Made by a program: the position numbers and the translations under genes
Shown here: piece after piece, positions 1-5,366 of the stretch
Layout: each line of letters opens with the position of its first letter
How positions within the stretch are numbered: the stretch's first letter is position 1
Notes under the pieces: model-generated
Database searches by the model: none
Told to the model about the DNA's origin: nothing
Seen by the model: the letters and a program-made list of their open reading frames with translations, nothing else
From: Verrucomicrobiales bacterium
Lineage (GTDB): Bacteria > Verrucomicrobiota > Verrucomicrobiia > Verrucomicrobiales > DEV007
Direction: 5' to 3'
Assembly (NCBI GenBank): GCA_023253615.1
Contig: JALRFZ010000076.1
Span: 1 to 5,366, forward strand
DNA: 5,366 nucleotides

Positions 1-830
1 GCGATGCGGGCGGCGAGTTTGCCGTCGCCGGGATTGGCCTCGAGATGACGCGTGTTCATCCGCTGGAGCAGGTCGCGCGCGGCACGATCCGCTGCTGGAG
101 AAACACCCGGCGCGCTGAGATGGCGGACAGGACTTTTCGAGCTCATCGTCGTGCCTTGGAAGGCCGCTGGGAGAAAGCCCGGCCCCCAGTTGTTCGCCCC
201 GTTTTGCGGCACGCCGCGCGGATCGGGAATCGCGACGTAGGCCGGCAGATCGCGGCTCTCGCTCCCGAGCGCGTAGGTCGTCCAGGCCCCGAGACTCGGG
301 AAACCGTCGAGGACCGAACCGGTCGAGAGGAAATTCTCCGCCGGACCGTGGGTATTCGACTTGCTCGTCAGCGAATGAACGAAGGCGATCTCGTCGGTCA
401 GCTCGGCGAGGTGGGGAATCATGTCGCTGACCCATTTGCCGGTCTTGCCCCGCTGGCGGAAGGCATATTGAGGGCGCGCGAGATTGCCGGCGGGGCCTTG
501 GAAGGTCACGGACGGACCACCCGGCAGCGGTTTGTCGTCCCACTCGATCAGCTCGGGTTTGTAATCCCAGGTCTCGAGCTGGCTGACCGCTCCGGCGCAG
601 AAGATGACGACCACGTTCTTCGCCTTCGCCGGATAATGCGGACGACGCGGCGCGTACGGATTCGCCGGATCGATCAAGGTCCCCATCGAGGGAGCGGCAA
701 GAAGCCCGTCGCGCCCTAACAAACTCGCCAAAGCCACCGACCCGAGCGCCGTGGCGCTGTCGGAGAGAAAGCGGCGCCGATCGAGCAGGAATCGTCCGGC
801 CGGGGAGAGGGTTTCGGGGTTGGGAGTCAT
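1..830 (-). CDS. DUF1501 family exported protein, C-terminus beyond window
   Basis: This is the N-terminal 276 residues of a DUF1501 protein. The family is related to the alkaline phosphatase/sulfatase superfamily, but its reaction is not established. The N-terminus has a twin-arginine signal: DRRRFLSD at residues 17-24, a hydrophobic stretch to about residue 38 ([14 protein letters not shown]), then GRDGLLAAP, so Tat export is likely. Family-like segments follow: [34 protein letters not shown] and [20 protein letters not shown]. Full-length members are usually about 430-480 residues, so roughly 60 percent is present; the frame is open to the window edge without a stop. The ATG at 830 was chosen because a strong purine-rich Shine-Dalgarno precedes it. 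An in-frame ATG at 851 would add MSGEKDL and is possible. In related genomes this gene usually follows the DUF1549/DUF1553 gene directly; here a toxin-antitoxin pair separates them. Confidence 0.93.
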   Translation of the reverse strand, partial: MTPNPETLSPAGRFLLDRRRFLSDSATALGSVALASLLGRDGLLAAPSMGTLIDPANPYAPRRPHYPAKAKNVVVIFCAGAVSQLETWDYKPELIEWDDKPLPGGPSVTFQGPAGNLARPQYAFRQRGKTGKWVSDMIPHLAELTDEIAFVHSLTSKSNTHGPAENFLSTGSVLDGFPSLGAWTTYALGSESRDLPAYVAIPDPRGVPQNGANNWGPGFLPAAFQGTTMSSKSPVRHLSAPGVSPAADRAARDLLQRMNTRHLEANPGDGKLAARI

Positions 831-834
831 CAAA

Positions 835-845
835 TCCTTCTCTCC
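835..845 (-). promoter_or_regulatory. Ribosome binding site of the DUF1501 gene
   Basis: On the minus strand GGAGAGAAGGA lies four bases before the ATG at 830. It is the best Shine-Dalgarno match near this gene and is why 830 was preferred to the in-frame ATG at 851, which has only AAAAAGG four bases upstream. Confidence 0.6.
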
Positions 846-919
846 GGACATCGTGCCTTTTTAACGCGGTTTCCACGCCCCCCGTGATCGCGCCTTTTGA
901 TGCGCCCATCAACCGAGCC

Positions 920-948
920 TTGACATGTGATAGCATTGATATCACATT
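920..948 (+). promoter_or_regulatory. Toxin-antitoxin promoter with palindromic operator
   Basis: A perfect TTGACA -35 box is at 920-925. It is followed by an inverted repeat, TGTGATA (926-932) and TATCACA (940-946), separated by seven bases. Inside it TGATA occurs directly at 928-932 and 937-941, and TGATATCA (937-944) is an 8-base palindrome. The best-spaced -10 is the weak CACATT at 943-948, 17 bases after the -35, matching three of six consensus positions. Because the palindrome covers the spacer and -10 region, binding by the downstream ribbon-helix-helix antitoxin or the toxin-antitoxin complex would block RNA polymerase. Such autorepression is usual for FitAB/VapBC operons. The repeat is seen directly; the regulator is inferred. 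Confidence 0.6.
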
Positions 949-955
949 TCCTACC

Positions 956-1207
956 ATGGGGCAATTGCTGGTTCGCGAGATTGAAGACACGCTGGTTCAC
1001 CGATTGAAGCGGCGAGCCGCCGCCCAAGGTCTGTCGGCCGAGGAATTGCATCGTCGAATCCTTCGTGAGGCGCTCTCGCGCGAAGAAGAGAGAAAACCAA
1101 GCCTGATCGAATTTCTCACTTCCCCCGAAGGGGAAATCGCTCCGGACGTGGAGCTCGAATGGAACCGTCCGCGGGATGTCGAGTTGCGCGAAATCGATCT
1201 CGGGTGA
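956..1207 (+). CDS. FitA-like ribbon-helix-helix antitoxin
   Basis: This 83-residue protein is the antitoxin of a type II toxin-antitoxin pair. It should bind and neutralise the PIN toxin encoded next to it and repress their shared promoter. Residues 1-40 form a FitA/Arc-type ribbon-helix-helix: a beta strand (GQLLVREI, 2-9), helix A (DTLVHRLKRRAAAQG, 11-25) and helix B (SAEELHRRILREAL, 27-40). The acidic tail (PEGEIAPDVELEWNRP, 57-72) is suited to wrapping around the toxin's active site. The start at 956 was chosen because family members begin with M-x-QLLVR-like sequence. An in-frame GTG at 884 would add 24 residues unlike the family and would lie upstream of the promoter. No Shine-Dalgarno precedes the ATG, and the predicted transcription start is almost at the ATG. 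The toxin start is 12 bases downstream. Confidence 0.88.
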   Translation: MGQLLVREIEDTLVHRLKRRAAAQGLSAEELHRRILREALSREEERKPSLIEFLTSPEGEIAPDVELEWNRPRDVELREIDLG

Positions 1208-1210
1208 GCC

Positions 1211-1214
1211 GGAG
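1211..1214 (+). promoter_or_regulatory. Ribosome binding site of the PIN toxin
   Basis: GGAG lies five bases before the ATG at 1220 and decides the start. The alternative GTG at 1214 overlaps this site, so it would have no usable ribosome binding site of its own. Confidence 0.6.
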
Positions 1215-1219
1215 TGATC

Positions 1220-1630
1220 ATGTATCTCCTCGACACCAACGTGCTTTCCGAACTCCGCAAAGGCCGCCGCTGCCACGAGGCGGTCAGACGATGGGCCGCC
1301 GCCACGGCGAAGGACCGGCATTGCATCAGCGTGCTCAGCTTCGGCGAAATCCGCAAAGGGATCGAGACGCTGAGGCGTCGGTCTCCGGACCAATGCCCGG
1401 CTTTCGAACGATGGCTCGAGCGCCTTGGGAACGATTACGGACAGGATGTCTTGCCACTCTCGGCCTCGGTCATCGATCGCTGGGGCCGCCTCGCCGCGGA
1501 GCGCTCGCTGCCCGTCATCGACGGACTCCTCGCCGCCACGGCACTGGAGTTCCGGCTGACGGTCGCGACCCGCAATGCAAAGGATTTCGAGGGCACGGGA
1601 GTCGAAGTGGTGAATCCCTTCGAAGACTGA
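1220..1630 (+). CDS. PIN-domain ribonuclease toxin, FitB/VapC-like
   Basis: This 136-residue PIN-domain protein is the toxin of the pair, predicted to be a magnesium-dependent ribonuclease that cleaves RNA (often tRNA or rRNA in this family) when the antitoxin is degraded. The length is normal for VapC/FitB. The acidic active-site set is complete: D5 in MYLLDTNVLSELRK, E43 in SFGEIRKGIE, D101 in PVIDGLLAATA and D122 in TRNAKDFEGTGV. The ending VEVVNPFED is typical of FitB-type toxins. The protein therefore looks intact and active. It is co-transcribed with the antitoxin, 12 bases apart. Its TGA (1628-1630) is one base from the stop codon of the convergent cytochrome gene, so no terminator fits between them, and both transcripts probably run into each other. 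The RNA target cannot be read from the sequence. Confidence 0.93.
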   Translation: MYLLDTNVLSELRKGRRCHEAVRRWAAATAKDRHCISVLSFGEIRKGIETLRRRSPDQCPAFERWLERLGNDYGQDVLPLSASVIDRWGRLAAERSLPVIDGLLAATALEFRLTVATRNAKDFEGTGVEVVNPFED

Positions 1631-1631
1631 T

Positions 1632-4514
<2,883 letters not shown>

Positions 4515-4515
4515 G

Positions 4516-5055
4516 TCATCGGTAAGGCACCCCCGCCTCGTACAGTTCCCCGATCTCGGCATCCCCCATGGCACGGCCCAGCAGGAGCAACTCGTCGATG
4601 CGGCCGCTCAGCTTGCGATCCTGTTGATCCCAGTTTCCGATCCGTGCCGGTCCGAGCCTGGCGGGATGGGCGAGAGATTGGCGAGTCTCTTTGTCAAAAC
4701 GGCCGTTCAGGTAAAAGCGCACCGTTCCATTCTCCGAATCATAAATGACGGCAAGATGGACCCAGCGCCCCCGCTCGGGCAGCACCGGCGTGCGCGAATC
4801 GGGATAACCGTGGCGTTCGTCGGCGGCGGGAGCGAGTTCATTGCTCCGCAGGGCAAGCCGCATCGTGGCATCGCCGTTGATCATCCAGTGGACCTGCCCG
4901 GGATTGTCCTGGCTCCAGCCATCGGTGTGCAGCAGCGATTGATAGGGTGCGCCGAGCCGGTCGAGACGGACCCACGCGGCGAGAGTCAATTGCGGCCAGT
5001 CGCGACCACCGCCCACGTCGAGGGCAAGGTGATCGCCGGCCTCGACAAACTCCAT
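4516..5055 (-). CDS. LamG domain protein, 5' part lost at a sequence junction
   Basis: These are the last 179 residues of a larger protein, a concanavalin A-like LamG domain: AGDHLALDV, then [53 protein letters not shown] and [20 protein letters not shown], ending [10 protein letters not shown]. LamG domains usually bind carbohydrate or protein. From memory, proteins with this LamG style in these phyla often carry an N-terminal FecR domain and precede a DUF1549/DUF1553 gene, so a FecR-LamG anti-sigma-like protein is likely but not visible here. The ATG at 5055 is probably not the true start: it falls inside the first LamG strand (R-A-M-E-F-V), and just beyond it the minus frame stops resembling LamG. 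The TGA at 4518-4516 is one base before the cytochrome ATG, suggesting translational coupling. Confidence 0.82.
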   Translation of the reverse strand: MEFVEAGDHLALDVGGGRDWPQLTLAAWVRLDRLGAPYQSLLHTDGWSQDNPGQVHWMINGDATMRLALRSNELAPAADERHGYPDSRTPVLPERGRWVHLAVIYDSENGTVRFYLNGRFDKETRQSLAHPARLGPARIGNWDQQDRKLSGRIDELLLLGRAMGDAEIGELYEAGVPYR

Positions 5056-5239
5056 CGCGCGCGAGCGTGGACAGTCGCTGGCGCAGATGGCGATCTCGTG
5101 GACCTTGCGCGATCCGCGCGTGACGTCAACGCTGCTGGGAGCCAGCAGTGCTGAGCAGCTTCGAGAGACGGCAGCCGCAGCTCAGCGCACTGACTTCACG
5201 CCCGAGGAGATCGCGGCCATCGATCAGTACGCCGTCGAG
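5048..5239 (+). pseudogene. Aldo/keto reductase C-terminal fragment
   Basis: This plus-strand frame reads as the C-terminal part of an NADPH-dependent aldo/keto reductase of the YghZ/potassium-channel-beta type. It contains [18 protein letters not shown], then [20 protein letters not shown] (the cofactor-phosphate-binding region) and DFTPEEIAAIDQYA. The first two thirds or more of the enzyme, including the Asp-Tyr-Lys-His catalytic residues, are missing. A TGA at 5030-5032 closes the frame just upstream, and the bases there belong to the LamG gene on the other strand. At the right end the expected family ending (YA-x-x-x-x-INLW-like) is replaced by RaiA-like sequence. It is not a functional gene as it stands. 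The identification rests on several consecutive family-typical motifs; the cause, assembly artefact or recombination, is open. Confidence 0.72.
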
Positions 5240-5366
5240 GAAGACATCCGCACGCGTGCCGACAAGCTGAATGAATTCCACGACCGAATCGTCAGCTGCA
5301 GGGTGGTGGTGGAGGCTTCGCACCGCAGCCACCACAAGGGCAACCTGTTTCGCGTGCGCATCGATG
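5231..5366 (+). CDS. RaiA/HPF-like ribosome-associated protein fragment
   Basis: The frame continues to the window edge as a stretch resembling the N-terminal half of a RaiA/hibernation-promoting-factor protein, in the variety with a His-rich loop. EDIRTRADKLNEFHDRI is the first helix, SCRVVVEASHRSHHKGN the strand and loop, and LFRVRID the next strand. Full-length relatives, which bind the ribosomal small subunit to inhibit or store ribosomes, start about 15-20 residues earlier with a beta strand. That strand is absent and replaced by aldo/keto reductase sequence. The boundary lies near AVEEDIR (5231-5251), where both families tolerate similar residues. No start codon belonging to this protein and no stop are in the window, so it is a fragment whose true 5' end is missing. 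Confidence 0.65.

Noticed and set aside
45..719. A 224-codon open frame on the plus strand
   Set aside because: It is antisense to the well-supported DUF1501 gene, is rich in Arg and Gly as expected from a GC-rich shadow frame, and shows no family motif.
926..946. CRP-type site (TGTGA and TCACA half-sites)
   Set aside because: The half-sites are separated by 11 bases instead of the 6 in a CRP site; the position over the toxin-antitoxin promoter fits an antitoxin operator better.
884..955. Longer antitoxin start at GTG 884
   Set aside because: The added 24 residues span the promoter and operator and do not resemble the FitA family, which begins at the QLLVR strand.
4515..4574. Upstream extension of the cytochrome gene to the ATG at 4574
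   Set aside because: It would overlap the LamG 3' end by about 60 bases and adds [20 protein letters not shown], which has no family support; the ATG at 4514 is directly coupled to the LamG stop codon.

Overview
The window looks like a GC-rich bacterial genome or metagenome contig from the Planctomycetota-Verrucomicrobiota-Chlamydiota group, with Verrucomicrobiota slightly favoured. The reason is the minus-strand set of a LamG protein, a Planctomycete-type cytochrome c protein (PSCyt1/DUF1549/DUF1553) and a DUF1501 protein. This gene neighbourhood is largely confined to those phyla. No rRNA, tRNA, CRISPR array or insertion sequence was seen.

Layout from left to right. Positions 1-830 (minus) hold the N-terminal 276 residues of a DUF1501 protein with a twin-arginine signal; its 3' end lies beyond the window. 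Positions 831-955 are a short divergent intergenic region carrying a TTGACA box and a palindromic operator. Positions 956-1630 (plus) are a compact type II toxin-antitoxin pair: a FitA-like ribbon-helix-helix antitoxin and a PIN-domain toxin. Positions 1632-4514 (minus) are the large exported c-type cytochrome protein, whose stop codon lies one base from the toxin stop codon. Its reading frame contains two different inverted-repeat elements: a REP-like double hairpin at 4401-4490, in the region coding for the signal peptide, and a heptamer-built imperfect palindrome at 3783-3861, inside the DUF1549 region. Positions 4516-5055 (minus) are the C-terminal LamG domain of the upstream gene, one base before the cytochrome start.

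The last 310 or so bases do not continue the LamG gene. Instead a plus-strand open frame reads as the C-terminus of an aldo/keto reductase (about 5048-5239) and runs directly into the middle of a RaiA/HPF-like ribosome-associated protein (about 5231-5366). Neither fragment has a start. This looks like a chimeric contig end or recombined gene debris rather than a real gene.

Functionally, the minus-strand genes probably form one operon (LamG protein, then cytochrome, then DUF1501) for exported proteins often linked to polymer or sulfated-glycan degradation in these phyla, although their biochemistry is unproven. The toxin-antitoxin module sits between two of these genes in the opposite orientation. 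The operon transcript must therefore run antisense through it, or DUF1501 must use its own promoter. The most interesting observation is that one protein-coding gene has absorbed two unrelated palindromic repeats in frame, much like the Rickettsia palindromic elements.
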